From an uncultured Lachnospiraceae bacterium (GTDB taxonomy: Bacteria; Bacillota; Clostridia; Lachnospirales; Lachnospiraceae), in contig CAJUPT010000012.1 in assembly GCA_910588405.1 (NCBI GenBank), positions 1-63,341 of the forward strand: a DNA stretch of 63,341 bases, given 5' to 3'. Below are positions 23,089 to 32,185 of this stretch, piece by piece (position 1 is the first letter of the stretch; the number at the start of each line of letters is the position of its first letter). Below the pieces are notes generated by a model. That model was not told the DNA's origin. It searched no databases and worked only from the letters and a program-made list of their open reading frames with translations. The position numbers were made by a program, and so were the translations under genes.

Positions 23089-25335
23089 ATGGTTATGAAA
23101 AGATTACGGACAGGACCGGTTATGAGGAAGTTACAGACAAGACAGCCGGCCCAGATTACCGTGTTTGTCAGCATGGCGCTTGTGGTGATTTTAACACTTC
23201 TTTGCACATCATTGGAATCTGCCAGAGTATCTGTTTTGCGGTATTATATCAGAACCGCGGCGGAATCCTCCGTGTTTTCCGTATTTTCCGAATATCACAG
23301 GGAGCTTTTGGATCGTTATCATCTGTTTTTCCTGGAGGATGACGGCAGTTTGGAACAGTCGGCCAGGGAATATCTGACTTATTATGAACAGCCTTCCAAG
23401 GAACTTATGGTGGGAGGAATGCATTTTTATCCTTTTGAGACAGATGAGCTGTGGATGGAGGAGTCTGTCTATGCCCTGGATCAGGGCGCTTCTCCGGTGG
23501 AAGATGAAATCATGGAGTACATGAAATTCGGCATGGTGGAAACGCTGGTGGATCAGGTGAAGGATAAGTTGCAAATGGGGCAGCAATGTCAGGAAATGAT
23601 GGATGCGGTGGATCAGATCACCGCATCCGCAGGCGATGTGCTGGATTTGGAGAATCAGTATGTCATGTTGAAGGAAACGGCGGAGGATTTGCAGTTTGCT
23701 GCAAATGAGGCAGTCGATGCCTATCAGGAACTGAAGCCATTGATTAGGGCGAAAAGTGATCTGGAACAACGGGTGGAGGCATTGGAGAAGGAAAGCGATG
23801 AAGGAGATGAGGAGATAGCTGCATCCCTGCGTACAGAGCTGAGGAAAGCCAGAAAAGAACTTTCGGAGGTATGTAAACGTCTCGATCAGGCGGTCGGGCA
23901 GGTCAGGGGAAAGGAAAAGACCATGGGAGAGCTGACGAAGACTTCCGATTCCTGTTTGGAACAGATTCAGCAATCCACAGAGCGGCTAATGGTACAGCTG
24001 GAACCACCATTGTCTAAATTAGAGCAGCTAAAGCCGCAATTGTCCGATGAATTTTTACAGGCTGCAAATCAGCAGACAGAGGCAGTGGAGGCATATACAA
24101 AGGATAATGGAACAAGAAAGGCTCTGGCAATTAAAATTGGGGACCATGTTGAAGAATTAAAGGATTTTTTGGATCGGCAGCCAGAAATTGAAAAAATTTT
24201 GCAGATGGAGCCAGGCGATGCGGAGACTTTGTTGGACAAACGTGGGGAGTATGTCAGCTTTCATACGGAATTGGCAGGAGCAAAGGAGCTGCAGGAGGCA
24301 GAAGAACCGATGTGCAGTGATTTGCTGGAACAGATAAAAGGGCTGAAAGAGAAAGGAATTTTGTCGCTGGTGATCGGCGGAGGAGAAAGTCTATCCTCAC
24401 GACAGATAGAGTCAAAGGGTCTGCCATCGGAACAATTAGGGCAATCAGGGTTATCCGAACAGACGGGTTCGCTTAGTGAGGTGGTTTCAGGCGGTGGTCG
24501 GGAAAGGGACAGTTTATGGGATATGATCTCAGGAGTAACTGGGGATTTGTATGAAAATCTGTGTCTAAGCGAATATGCGTTGAAAACGATGCCTTCTTAT
24601 GTGGATCGGGGAACAGATTCTAATGGTAAAGAGAAAGACGGCTTTTATGACTTGGAATATATTTTGGGAAAGAGCAGGGCAGATCAAGAAAATCTTTCGC
24701 AGGTTATGGAAAAGCTGCTTTTGATTCGGGAAGGAATGAATTTTATTTATCTGCTGGGTGATCAGACGAAATCTGCAGAAGCGCAGACGTTGGCTATGGC
24801 ATTGACGGGTGTATTAGGTCTGACACCGTTAGCAGGGTTGGTGAAGCTGATGATTTTGGCGGCCTGGGCATTTGCGGAATCGGTGATGGATGTGAGAGCA
24901 CTGGCTGACGGAGGAAGGGTTCCGTTTTTGAAACAGTCCGGCGACTGGAAAACCACATTGGAGCAGGCCCCAGCCATGATTGGGAGTGGTCAGTCTGGTT
25001 CGGCTGCAGGAGGGAGTCTTTCTGGCGAAAATGGTAAAAAAGGAATGCGCTATCAAGACTATCTTCGTTTGCTTCTCTGTTTGACCTCAAAGGAGAAAAA
25101 GCTGTATCGGAGTATGGACATGATACAGTGGAATATACAAAGGGAGGAATCAGGCTTTTATTTGAGGAACTGTTTATATCAGACATCATTTCATATGAAG
25201 GTTAGGGCAGAGCAGTTATTTGTGACGTTGCCGTTGATTGGGGTGCGGACAGGAGCAGATGGTGCATATCATTTTGAGACGGCAGAGGAACGAAGCTATG
25301 GAGAGGAATTTTCGCAACCGGAGGGGGAAAGCTGA
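23089..25335 (+). CDS. DUF5702 Tad-locus protein (TadG-like)
   Basis: 748 residues. The N-terminus TRQPAQITVFVSMALVVILT (in part) is a TadE/TadG-type anchor helix; LESARVSVLRYYIRTAAESS follows, typical of DUF5702 proteins in clostridial Tad loci. The middle (about 190-400) is a long charged coiled coil (LEQRVEALEKESDEGDEE, LRKARKELSEVCKRLDQAV). A Ser/Gly-rich linker, a hydrophobic pair near residue 580-610, and a C-terminal region complete it. Probably an extracytoplasmic minor pilin or assembly factor. The assignment rests on its N-terminus and position. Confidence 0.75.
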   Translation: MVMKRLRTGPVMRKLQTRQPAQITVFVSMALVVILTLLCTSLESARVSVLRYYIRTAAESSVFSVFSEYHRELLDRYHLFFLEDDGSLEQSAREYLTYYEQPSKELMVGGMHFYPFETDELWMEESVYALDQGASPVEDEIMEYMKFGMVETLVDQVKDKLQMGQQCQEMMDAVDQITASAGDVLDLENQYVMLKETAEDLQFAANEAVDAYQELKPLIRAKSDLEQRVEALEKESDEGDEEIAASLRTELRKARKELSEVCKRLDQAVGQVRGKEKTMGELTKTSDSCLEQIQQSTERLMVQLEPPLSKLEQLKPQLSDEFLQAANQQTEAVEAYTKDNGTRKALAIKIGDHVEELKDFLDRQPEIEKILQMEPGDAETLLDKRGEYVSFHTELAGAKELQEAEEPMCSDLLEQIKGLKEKGILSLVIGGGESLSSRQIESKGLPSEQLGQSGLSEQTGSLSEVVSGGGRERDSLWDMISGVTGDLYENLCLSEYALKTMPSYVDRGTDSNGKEKDGFYDLEYILGKSRADQENLSQVMEKLLLIREGMNFIYLLGDQTKSAEAQTLAMALTGVLGLTPLAGLVKLMILAAWAFAESVMDVRALADGGRVPFLKQSGDWKTTLEQAPAMIGSGQSGSAAGGSLSGENGKKGMRYQDYLRLLLCLTSKEKKLYRSMDMIQWNIQREESGFYLRNCLYQTSFHMKVRAEQLFVTLPLIGVRTGADGAYHFETAEERSYGEEFSQPEGES

Positions 25336-25449
25336 AGAGGCGACTTACAACAAATTTGGAGAGTATGCCAATGCTCAAAGAACCAAAAGAACAAAAAATA
25401 GCAGATGCATAAAAAGATGTATAATCGAAAAAGAAAGGGGTGAATACAG

Positions 25450-26469
25450 ATGCCTTTTCTAGCTGATGCCAGATACCATATGTCCTGTAAACACAACATC
25501 TCCCGTATTGTTAAAAAGGACAAACCAAAAGCAGAAAGCCATATAAATCTCCAAACACAAAGAAGCAATATCCTGACACAAGAGTACGGTTCGGGTGCAG
25601 AAGAAAGGGCATCTGTATTCACCTCTTTTGTTCAGGGGAGCTTCACAGTGGAAGCCTCGTTGGTTATGACCATTTTTATTCTTTCTGTGTATGGCTTTCT
25701 CTATCTGTTTCTAGTGTTCCACATACAGGTGGCGCTTCAGGAGGCGGCAGAGCAGGCGGCGCAGACTGCGGCCAGGTATGCCTATGCAGAGGAATGTCTG
25801 ACTGCAGGTATAAAGCCGGAGCAGGAATGGGTAGAATCAGTGGGGGATGTATTGCAGTGGGGGATTCAGATGGGAATTCTGCGACAAAGTATTATTGACA
25901 CAGTCTCAGAAGACTATCCTGACGGCTCCTGTATTGAAGGGGGAAACGGAGGTATCCGATTTTGGGAGAGTAGTATTCTGGAAGAGGATGGGATCGTGGA
26001 TGTGGTGATGCGTTATGATGTGGAGATTCCCATCGGATTTCCGGGTATGACCAGGTTCCGGTTTGTTCAGAGAAGCAGAAAGCGAGGATGGGTCGGCAGG
26101 CAGAAAAAGCAGGCCGGGGAGGAAGAAAAGGAGGAAACACAAGAATGGACGTATGTGACGGAAACAGGTACAGTTTATCATCTGTATGAGGACTGTACCC
26201 ATATCAGGCTGTCGGTTCAGGGTGTGGACTACAATCAGGTGGACCAGTGCCGCAATGAAAACGGAGGAAAATATAAGCCCTGCGAGAAGTGCTGTCGCGA
26301 CGGAAAAACAGGAGCAAGCGTATATATTGCAAAGGATGGGGACCGGTATCACAGCACGCTGGGATGCAGCGGTCTGAAACGACAGGTAAAGAAAGTTCCG
26401 AAGAATGAGGCGGAAACAGGAATGCGCCTGTGCAGCAGATGCAAAGCAAGGCAGCAGAAGGAGCAGTAA
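25450..26469 (+). CDS. TadE-like protein with duplicated Cys motifs
   Basis: 339 residues. A pseudopilin-like helix after SFTVEASLVMTIFILSVYGF (in part) marks it as TadE-like. The C-terminal third carries two related modules: TVYHLYEDCTHI...KYKPCEKCC and DRYHSTLGCSGL...MRLCSRCKA. Each has YH, then Cys, then CxxC about 30 residues on, resembling small zinc-binding folds. The protein has an unusually long N-terminal cytoplasmic part (about 55 residues) before the helix. AAAGGGGTG lies 9 nt before the ATG. Confidence 0.75.
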   Translation: MPFLADARYHMSCKHNISRIVKKDKPKAESHINLQTQRSNILTQEYGSGAEERASVFTSFVQGSFTVEASLVMTIFILSVYGFLYLFLVFHIQVALQEAAEQAAQTAARYAYAEECLTAGIKPEQEWVESVGDVLQWGIQMGILRQSIIDTVSEDYPDGSCIEGGNGGIRFWESSILEEDGIVDVVMRYDVEIPIGFPGMTRFRFVQRSRKRGWVGRQKKQAGEEEKEETQEWTYVTETGTVYHLYEDCTHIRLSVQGVDYNQVDQCRNENGGKYKPCEKCCRDGKTGASVYIAKDGDRYHSTLGCSGLKRQVKKVPKNEAETGMRLCSRCKARQQKEQ

Positions 26470-26616
26470 GCCCTCTCGCCTGCCGGAAAATGGTTTTGTT
26501 TTTACGGATCTGCTTGGTGTGGGACAATATGGGTGATGAGCATGGAGCTTCCTCTGGTTTAAAAGAGCTTGGAATGTGAACTGTGGAACTACCATTGTGT
26601 ATCTGTAGGAGGAGAA

Positions 26617-27039
26617 ATGATGGATGCGTTGGATTTTATATTAGGTAGCAGTCTGCTTACCTTTTGCAGCTTAGAGGATATCAGGCATAAAAAAATCAGG
26701 CTGATATACCCAGTGATCTGGGGATGTGCGGGTGGTATGCTGCACATAGCAGGAGGACAGCTTATGTCTGTTCTGATCGGATGTCTGCCGGGTTTGGCGA
26801 TTCTGGGTATATCCTGGGCGACAAGGGGAGCAGTCGGGATGGGAGATGGTGTGATTGTGACGGTTATGGGAATTTTTGGAGGGTTTGGGAATAGTCTGTT
26901 ATCGCTGTTCTGGGCACTGTCTGCGGCTGCGATAATTGGCTGTATAATGATGATCGCCGGAAAATGGGGACGGAAAAAGCAGATTCCGTTTGTCCCTTTT
27001 TTATGGGCTGCGTACATGGGGGTAGCATTGTGGAATTGA
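26617..27039 (+). CDS. prepilin peptidase, A24 (TadV/CpaA-like)
   Basis: Aspartic membrane protease that trims prepilins. The two active-site aspartates are seen in SLEDIRHKKIRL and in AVGMGDGVIV (GxGD motif). About 140 residues with four to five helices and no N-methyltransferase domain, as in TadV/CpaA. TAGGAGGAG immediately precedes ATG 26617 at a 4-5 nt gap, which sets the start; further in-frame upstream sequence has no ribosome site. Overlaps the next gene. Confidence 0.88.
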   Translation: MMDALDFILGSSLLTFCSLEDIRHKKIRLIYPVIWGCAGGMLHIAGGQLMSVLIGCLPGLAILGISWATRGAVGMGDGVIVTVMGIFGGFGNSLLSLFWALSAAAIIGCIMMIAGKWGRKKQIPFVPFLWAAYMGVALWN

Positions 27040-27557
27040 GAAAAAAATCCTTTTTGAATCGCTGTGCGACAGTGGCTGGATTTGAACTGGAAGGCGTTTT
27101 TACGGTGGAGGCAGCGTTGGTTGTTCCTGTAGTGATTGGATGTTTGCTGTTTATTATTTTAATGGCTTTCAGCCTTCATGATTATACCGTTTTAAAAGCA
27201 GCTGCCGCTGAGACAGTGACTGGCGGATTTTTGCAGAAAAAGGAAACTGGCCGGGAGAGTTTGCTATATTACAGGGACTATACATGGGAGAAAGAAAGCG
27301 AAAAAATCGGTGCACTGATGCAGGGCGGGTATCGATATCAGGTTCGATATCGGACTGAGGAAAATGATCTGATCGGGCGGCTGACCGGCGCTTTGACCGG
27401 TGGTTATGATGAGAACAATCATCTTTGCGTACAGGGGGCATCGGAATATGTCAGGTCCAGTCCGGTGAAGCTGATTTGGTGTTGTCAGGTTCTGATCGAT
27501 CCGTTTGAAGGAGGCGACGGTACAGATGGAAATAAAATACCGCTGGGAGCGGAATGA
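27030..27557 (+). CDS. TadE-like pseudopilin
   Basis: About 175 residues. After a basic leader, FTVEAALVVPVVIGCLLFII gives the classic TadE motif with Glu in the hydrophobic helix, followed by an extracytoplasmic domain without clear motifs. Likely a minor pseudopilin. Start is uncertain: GTG 27030 (GGGGG 6-7 nt upstream) is used; TTG 27036 overlaps the peptidase stop. Its 3' end overlaps the FHA-protein gene by 32 nt. Confidence 0.8.
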   Translation: MELRKKSFLNRCATVAGFELEGVFTVEAALVVPVVIGCLLFIILMAFSLHDYTVLKAAAAETVTGGFLQKKETGRESLLYYRDYTWEKESEKIGALMQGGYRYQVRYRTEENDLIGRLTGALTGGYDENNHLCVQGASEYVRSSPVKLIWCCQVLIDPFEGGDGTDGNKIPLGAE

Positions 27558-29115
27558 ATGTTATATGCTGGTGGACGCAGGAGAAATCAACGCTGACCAT
27601 TATCAGCTTCGGATGTTGGAAAATAACAGAATTGATGGCTTGCTAAAGGTTCAACTGCAGCAGATCAACCAGCAGGCCGAATTTTGCTATACGATTTCCG
27701 GAAGGCAGTCCATGGTTCAAAAATATGAAAACATTTGTATCAATGTAGATGAGATAAAAAAGTTGATGGCCGCGTTGAATAAAACTGCAGGACGACTGGA
27801 AGAATTTTTGTTGAATATTGACAGCTTGCGGTTGGAGCCAGAATGGATTTACTGGAAGGAGGATGGGGACGGACAGCCGGAGTTCTGTTATTACCCGGAG
27901 GAGGTTCCGGAAAAAAGTTTTCGCGAACATGTGCGGACGCTGCTTCGGTATCTGTTGAATAAAATCAGTCATAAAGATTCTGATGCTGTTGATGTTGCAT
28001 ATAACCTGTATCAGATCAGCATGAAAGAGACCTTCCGTATGCAGGAGCTTATGCAGTTTTTGTTTTATGGAACAGAAAAAAGTGATATGTCTGGGGGAGA
28101 AGAAGGTTTGTATTCGACCTTACAGGAGGATATGGAGCAAAGGGGGGACAATGGGTACGATGCATATAAAATGACGGATTATGAAAGGATTGATAAAGGA
28201 AGCGGAAAGGGGCAGAGGCAAAGGAAAAAACAGAATCATGATCAGGAGGGAAAACAGGGTCAAAAACAACGAAAGGTCCGGGGGCAACGCCGACTTGTAG
28301 ATTATGGGCTGGCGTTTTCGGTTGCTGCATTGGCATTGGCTGCTGTTTTAAGGCTAGGGGTTCTCTGGTACGGCAGGCGTGAGGTGATAAGTGAAAAGGA
28401 GACAATTATTCATATCGGTCTGGTTTGCGTAATTGTTGTTGTGTCCGGAATCGCCATATATAAATTGATGGCAAAAGCAGAGGTGCCTGCTGTTGTGTGG
28501 GAATCACCAGAGGAAACCGCCGATTGGGAGCAGGCGCAGGGATTTAACCGGAGAGAGGGCGCTTTTTTTGAAGAACGTCCGACATCGGAACAGAGGAGCG
28601 GACGGAAACATATGCTTGAACATGAGGCTATACTGGAACAAAGCGTTATATCTAATCAGGGGATTATATCTGATCAAAAGTCTATACCAGAACAGGGACT
28701 TAAGCTGACAGAAAATGATTTCCCGGAGGCGACATGTATATTGACTGGAAGCTTCCATCCCCCTGTAATGGGATGGTGGCTTCGTTATCAGGGAGCAGAG
28801 AAGAATATAAAAGATTTTTTCTTAAATAGCAGAGAAGGTCAAATTATGGTAGGCAAAAGATTAAAAGCGCCTGATATCGCTTTGAATTGGCCTACGGTTA
28901 GCAGACACCATGCGGTTTTTCAAATAGAAAGCGGTATCTGTACAGTTAGAGACTGCGGTTCCACAAATGGAACATATTTGAATGGAGAACGGTTAGGACG
29001 AGAGGAAACGCGGGTTCTTCTTTCGGGCAGCGAGCTTAAATTTGCGGATATTGTTTTTCGGGCTGAGCAAACAGCTAGAGATGAAAATGCAACGACGGTA
29101 TTGACTGGTTTGTAA
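27526..29115 (+). CDS. DUF6382-FHA domain protein of Tad locus
   Basis: About 529 residues. The N-terminal 190 residues (MEIKYRWERNECYMLVD onward) match the DUF6382 region found with FHA domains in clostridial Tad loci. A Lys/Gln-rich basic linker, two membrane helices (about 265-325), an acidic linker with EQS/EQG-type repeats, and a C-terminal FHA domain follow: MVGKRLKAPDIALNWPTVSRHHA (in part) and DCGSTNGTYLNGERL. FHA domains bind phosphothreonine, so pilus activity may be tied to Ser/Thr kinase signalling. AAGGAGG lies 12 nt before ATG 27526. Last gene of the Tad set. Confidence 0.85.
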   Translation: MEIKYRWERNECYMLVDAGEINADHYQLRMLENNRIDGLLKVQLQQINQQAEFCYTISGRQSMVQKYENICINVDEIKKLMAALNKTAGRLEEFLLNIDSLRLEPEWIYWKEDGDGQPEFCYYPEEVPEKSFREHVRTLLRYLLNKISHKDSDAVDVAYNLYQISMKETFRMQELMQFLFYGTEKSDMSGGEEGLYSTLQEDMEQRGDNGYDAYKMTDYERIDKGSGKGQRQRKKQNHDQEGKQGQKQRKVRGQRRLVDYGLAFSVAALALAAVLRLGVLWYGRREVISEKETIIHIGLVCVIVVVSGIAIYKLMAKAEVPAVVWESPEETADWEQAQGFNRREGAFFEERPTSEQRSGRKHMLEHEAILEQSVISNQGIISDQKSIPEQGLKLTENDFPEATCILTGSFHPPVMGWWLRYQGAEKNIKDFFLNSREGQIMVGKRLKAPDIALNWPTVSRHHAVFQIESGICTVRDCGSTNGTYLNGERLGREETRVLLSGSELKFADIVFRAEQTARDENATTVLTGL

Positions 29116-29304
29116 GAGGATTTATATCATATGCGTTTGATTGAAAGAAAAAAATATCCGGTTGTTTCGCCTGTTGTGGAGAAAAACCATATAAATGCCG
29201 ATAAATATAATAGAGGGTTTGATAATCTGACAGTCTGTTTATTTCATACAGGCGGGATAATCTGCCCTGTAAAAAGGTATGATTACCGGAAAGGAGATGA
29301 TTGT

Positions 29305-30183
29305 ATGTCAGTTAGTGGAATCTCAGGTCTTGGTTATGGCAGCTCCTTTGGCTACTCAAACTCAACGATGGTTGACGATTGGTACAATAAGGCGAATTCC
29401 GCATCGGATCAGTTGAAGGACTCTCTGAATATTGATACGAGCAACAGTACGAAGACCGACAGTACCACCAGCAGCACCAGCAGTACAAAAACCAGCACCA
29501 GCAGTACGTCCACATTCCTGATGCAGTATCAGTCAGCTTTGGAGGATCTGGAGAAGGCGTCGGCCAGCCTTCAGACCAGCAATGCAGATAATGTATTTTC
29601 AAAATATGAAAGTGCGGTTAAATCAGGAGACGAGTCTGCAATTAAAAAGGCTTCGGACGATATCATGGCTGCAACGCAGGATTTCGTAGACAAGTACAAC
29701 AGCACGGTTTCTCTGTTGAAAAACAATGCTGGACGCAGCAATTCTCTGGCTTCTCAGCTCTCAGCGTTTGAGCGGGCGATCCCGAATGACAAAGCGCTGA
29801 AAGTTGCGGGCATGAAGATCGATGCTGACGGAAAGCTGTCTGTGGATCAGAAAAAGCTGGGCGAGGCGCTTGAGAAGGATTATGGCCTGGTAAAGGATGT
29901 ATTGGGTGGTCAATACGGTATGGCTGAACGAGCAGGCTCAAAGGCAACTTCCGTGTTGGATATGTCCGTTGACAAGATCGTCGGAACGACTACTGGTACC
30001 ACTGGTACGAAAGGAACTAATGACAGTGCTACTAAGGAAGGGCTTGGATCTACATCCCTGTTATCTTCCAATGGTTCCGCAATGTCCGATTCCTTTATGT
30101 ATTTTGCCAGATTCGCACAGAGCAGTCCATATAGCTTAAGCAACTACTATATGGTTGGTTCATTGCTGAACACGTTGGCTTAA
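29305..30183 (+). CDS. FliD C-terminal-like protein with Ser/Thr-rich segment
   Basis: 292 residues, no signal peptide or membrane helix. A Gly/Ser-rich start (MSVSGISGLGYGSSFGYSNS) precedes a Ser/Thr/Lys tract at about 46-68, then helical sequence. The part KVAGMKIDADGKLSVDQKKL plus LVKDVLGGQYGMAERAGSKA follows the pattern of the flagellar cap protein FliD C-terminus (IGI-DG-L-D-KL...LFGG..GL..R). It lacks the rest of FliD. It may be exported by a flagellar-type route or be a relative with another role. ATG 29305 has AAAGGAGATG 6-7 nt upstream; a strong terminator follows. Confidence 0.55.
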   Translation: MSVSGISGLGYGSSFGYSNSTMVDDWYNKANSASDQLKDSLNIDTSNSTKTDSTTSSTSSTKTSTSSTSTFLMQYQSALEDLEKASASLQTSNADNVFSKYESAVKSGDESAIKKASDDIMAATQDFVDKYNSTVSLLKNNAGRSNSLASQLSAFERAIPNDKALKVAGMKIDADGKLSVDQKKLGEALEKDYGLVKDVLGGQYGMAERAGSKATSVLDMSVDKIVGTTTGTTGTKGTNDSATKEGLGSTSLLSSNGSAMSDSFMYFARFAQSSPYSLSNYYMVGSLLNTLA

Positions 30184-30253
30184 TCAGCAGCGGAAGCTTG
30201 AAGGGAATTGGAGAGCAGGAAGTTCGAAAGGTTCCTGACGGCAGATACACAAA

Positions 30254-30289
30254 GATGGCGGAGATTAAATCTCCGCCATCGCCGTTTTT
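30254..30289 (+). terminator. rho-independent terminator after FliD-like gene
   Basis: Perfect 12-bp stem GATGGCGGAGAT/ATCTCCGCCATC with a 3-nt loop, then GCCGTTTTT. Confidence 0.93.
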
Positions 30290-30392
30290 CAAACAGTTTA
30301 TACCTGCAATTTATAAAATCTAAGCAGCTCTTTGATCGCTTTGTATAATCCAAGTGACTTTTCGATCATTTCTTATATTCTGAATAGCAGTT

Positions 30393-32045
30393 TTATGATT
30401 TCTTAAGCTGAAATTTCTTAACCTGTTCCTGAAGCAGACGTACCTGGTCGAAAAGCTCGGAGCTGACTGCGGCAGACTCTTCGCTGCTGGCGGAGTTGCT
30501 CTGAACAACTACGGAAATCTGGCTGATTCCCTCTGTTACCTGGGCGATAGAGCTTGCCTCGCCTTCGATGGCTTTTGCGATCGTGCTGATATTGTCGTTG
30601 GACTGTACGACCAGCTTCAGTGTTTTCTGCAATACGGCGGAAACTTCTTCCACGATCTGACGGCCCCGTTCCGTAGCCTCCATAGAGTTCTCAATCAATT
30701 CTTTAGTGGCCTTGGCCGCTTCGTCAGACTGGGTTGCCAGCCCGCGTACTTCGTTGGCCACAACAGAGAAGCCTTTGCCGGCTTCGCCGGCTCTTGCCGC
30801 TTCCACGCCTGCATTGATGGACAGAATATTGGTCTGGGACGCAATATTCTCGATAGTGGCGATGACCTTACCGATCTGCTGAGATGCGGCGGTAATATCG
30901 GACATGGCTGTTACCATCTGGTCCATATGCTGGCTGCTCTGGGTAACCTGCTCTCCGGTTAGGCGGGCATTTTCTTGGGCGCTGGCGGCCATTTTGACGT
31001 TCTGCTCCGCTGTTTTGGAGAGTTCTTCCAGGGTGGCATACAGTTCTTCCACCGCGCTGGCCTGTTCCACTGCTCCCTGGGCCAGCGACTGAGCGCCGGT
31101 AGACAGATGATTGGCATGACCGGATACCTGCTGTTCCGCCTGGCTGATCTGCGCCATCGCAGAGGAGATCGTAGAAGTAAAGCTGTCAATAGACTCCTCG
31201 ATGGAACGGAAGTCGCCGATGAAAGGCGTTGAGGTATGGACATTAAAGTTGCCATTGGAAAGCTCGCTCATAATGCGATTGATATCCGCCACATAATTAT
31301 GGATTCGCTTCATGGATTCCTCCAGCGTGATGGCCAAATCACCCAATTCATCCTTTGAATGGTAATCCAGATGCAGATCAAGCCGACCTTCGCTTAAAGG
31401 CTTGCTGTTTGACGTAATCTGCAGGATCGGACGCACAACCTTGTGAAGTACGTATAGTACCAGACTGATCAGGCAGGCCAGGGCGATGACAAAGAAGATG
31501 TTGGAAATAACTTCCACAACCAGGATCAGCGTATGCATCTGCGTGCTGTTTTCCTCGCTGATCTGGGAGACCTCGGTCACAATCTGATCCAGCAGGCCGA
31601 CCAGGGTTGTAAGGTTGCCCTGAATGGTTTCCTGATAATAGGCCTGAGCCTGTTCCGGGTCAGTTTTCAGAAGTTCCAAAACATAAGAAGCCGATTCATG
31701 AAGCTCTTTATGTAAAGGTTCTACCTGATCCCGGAGCGACAGGATTTTCGCGTTGTCAGTGTTTGTTTCTCCATAGACCCACTGTCCCAGAACGCAGCCG
31801 GTGGGGTCCATGCTGCCGGTAAATTCAGTGCCGGCGTATAATGCATTGCTTAAATTAGCCGACCATTTGTAATGGGCAACTTCTGCTTTTTCAATTCTGT
31901 CAAGCAGCGCGTTTGCCTCCACATTGGAGGTCTGCGTGTTTTTGATGCGGATGATGCTTACGGTAGTTACAATACTAAACAATAATATGGAAACTACCGC
32001 CGCCGCCACCCGGATTCCGATCATTGTTTTAATGCTTTTGCGCAT
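30393..32045 (-). CDS. methyl-accepting chemotaxis protein with CZB sensor
   Basis: 550-residue transmembrane chemoreceptor. Helix 1 at about 10-32, an extracellular domain 35-165, helix 2 at about 175-200, HAMP, then the signalling domain with the hairpin tip IASQTNILSINAGVEAARAG (in part). The extracellular domain holds a CZB zinc-binding pattern: His58, Cys84 in CVLGQWVYG, His112 and His116. CZB domains sense zinc or hypochlorous acid in known receptors. No CheR pentapeptide tether is seen at the C-terminus (QVKKFQLKKS). No che operon is in the window, so it feeds a pathway encoded elsewhere. Confidence 0.93.
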   Translation of the reverse strand: MRKSIKTMIGIRVAAAVVSILLFSIVTTVSIIRIKNTQTSNVEANALLDRIEKAEVAHYKWSANLSNALYAGTEFTGSMDPTGCVLGQWVYGETNTDNAKILSLRDQVEPLHKELHESASYVLELLKTDPEQAQAYYQETIQGNLTTLVGLLDQIVTEVSQISEENSTQMHTLILVVEVISNIFFVIALACLISLVLYVLHKVVRPILQITSNSKPLSEGRLDLHLDYHSKDELGDLAITLEESMKRIHNYVADINRIMSELSNGNFNVHTSTPFIGDFRSIEESIDSFTSTISSAMAQISQAEQQVSGHANHLSTGAQSLAQGAVEQASAVEELYATLEELSKTAEQNVKMAASAQENARLTGEQVTQSSQHMDQMVTAMSDITAASQQIGKVIATIENIASQTNILSINAGVEAARAGEAGKGFSVVANEVRGLATQSDEAAKATKELIENSMEATERGRQIVEEVSAVLQKTLKLVVQSNDNISTIAKAIEGEASSIAQVTEGISQISVVVQSNSASSEESAAVSSELFDQVRLLQEQVKKFQLKKS

Positions 32046-32095
32046 AACCTTAATCCTCTTCCTTCTCTAAAATATTTGTAGTTCGCAGTATTCCT

Positions 32096-32125
32096 AGTAT
32101 AACACAATGAGGCATGTTTTTTCAA
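32096..32125 (-). promoter_or_regulatory. promoter of the chemoreceptor gene
   Basis: On the minus strand, TTGAAA (32120-32125), 18-nt spacer, TATACT (32096-32101), about 50 nt before the ATG. Confidence 0.7.
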
Positions 32126-32185
32126 TACTTTCTTGAATGAAAACCCGGAAAAAAGCTGTAAAAAAAAGGAAACACACCGTAACCT

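Noticed and set aside
26581..26595. GGAACT near 26586 as another leader-repeat copy
   Set aside because: Only the hexamer matches; the flanking repeat sequence and hairpin are absent.
29197..29204. GCCGATAA as a sigma-D (motility) -10 box before the FliD-like gene
   Set aside because: No TAAA-type -35 at the required distance; the match alone is too short.
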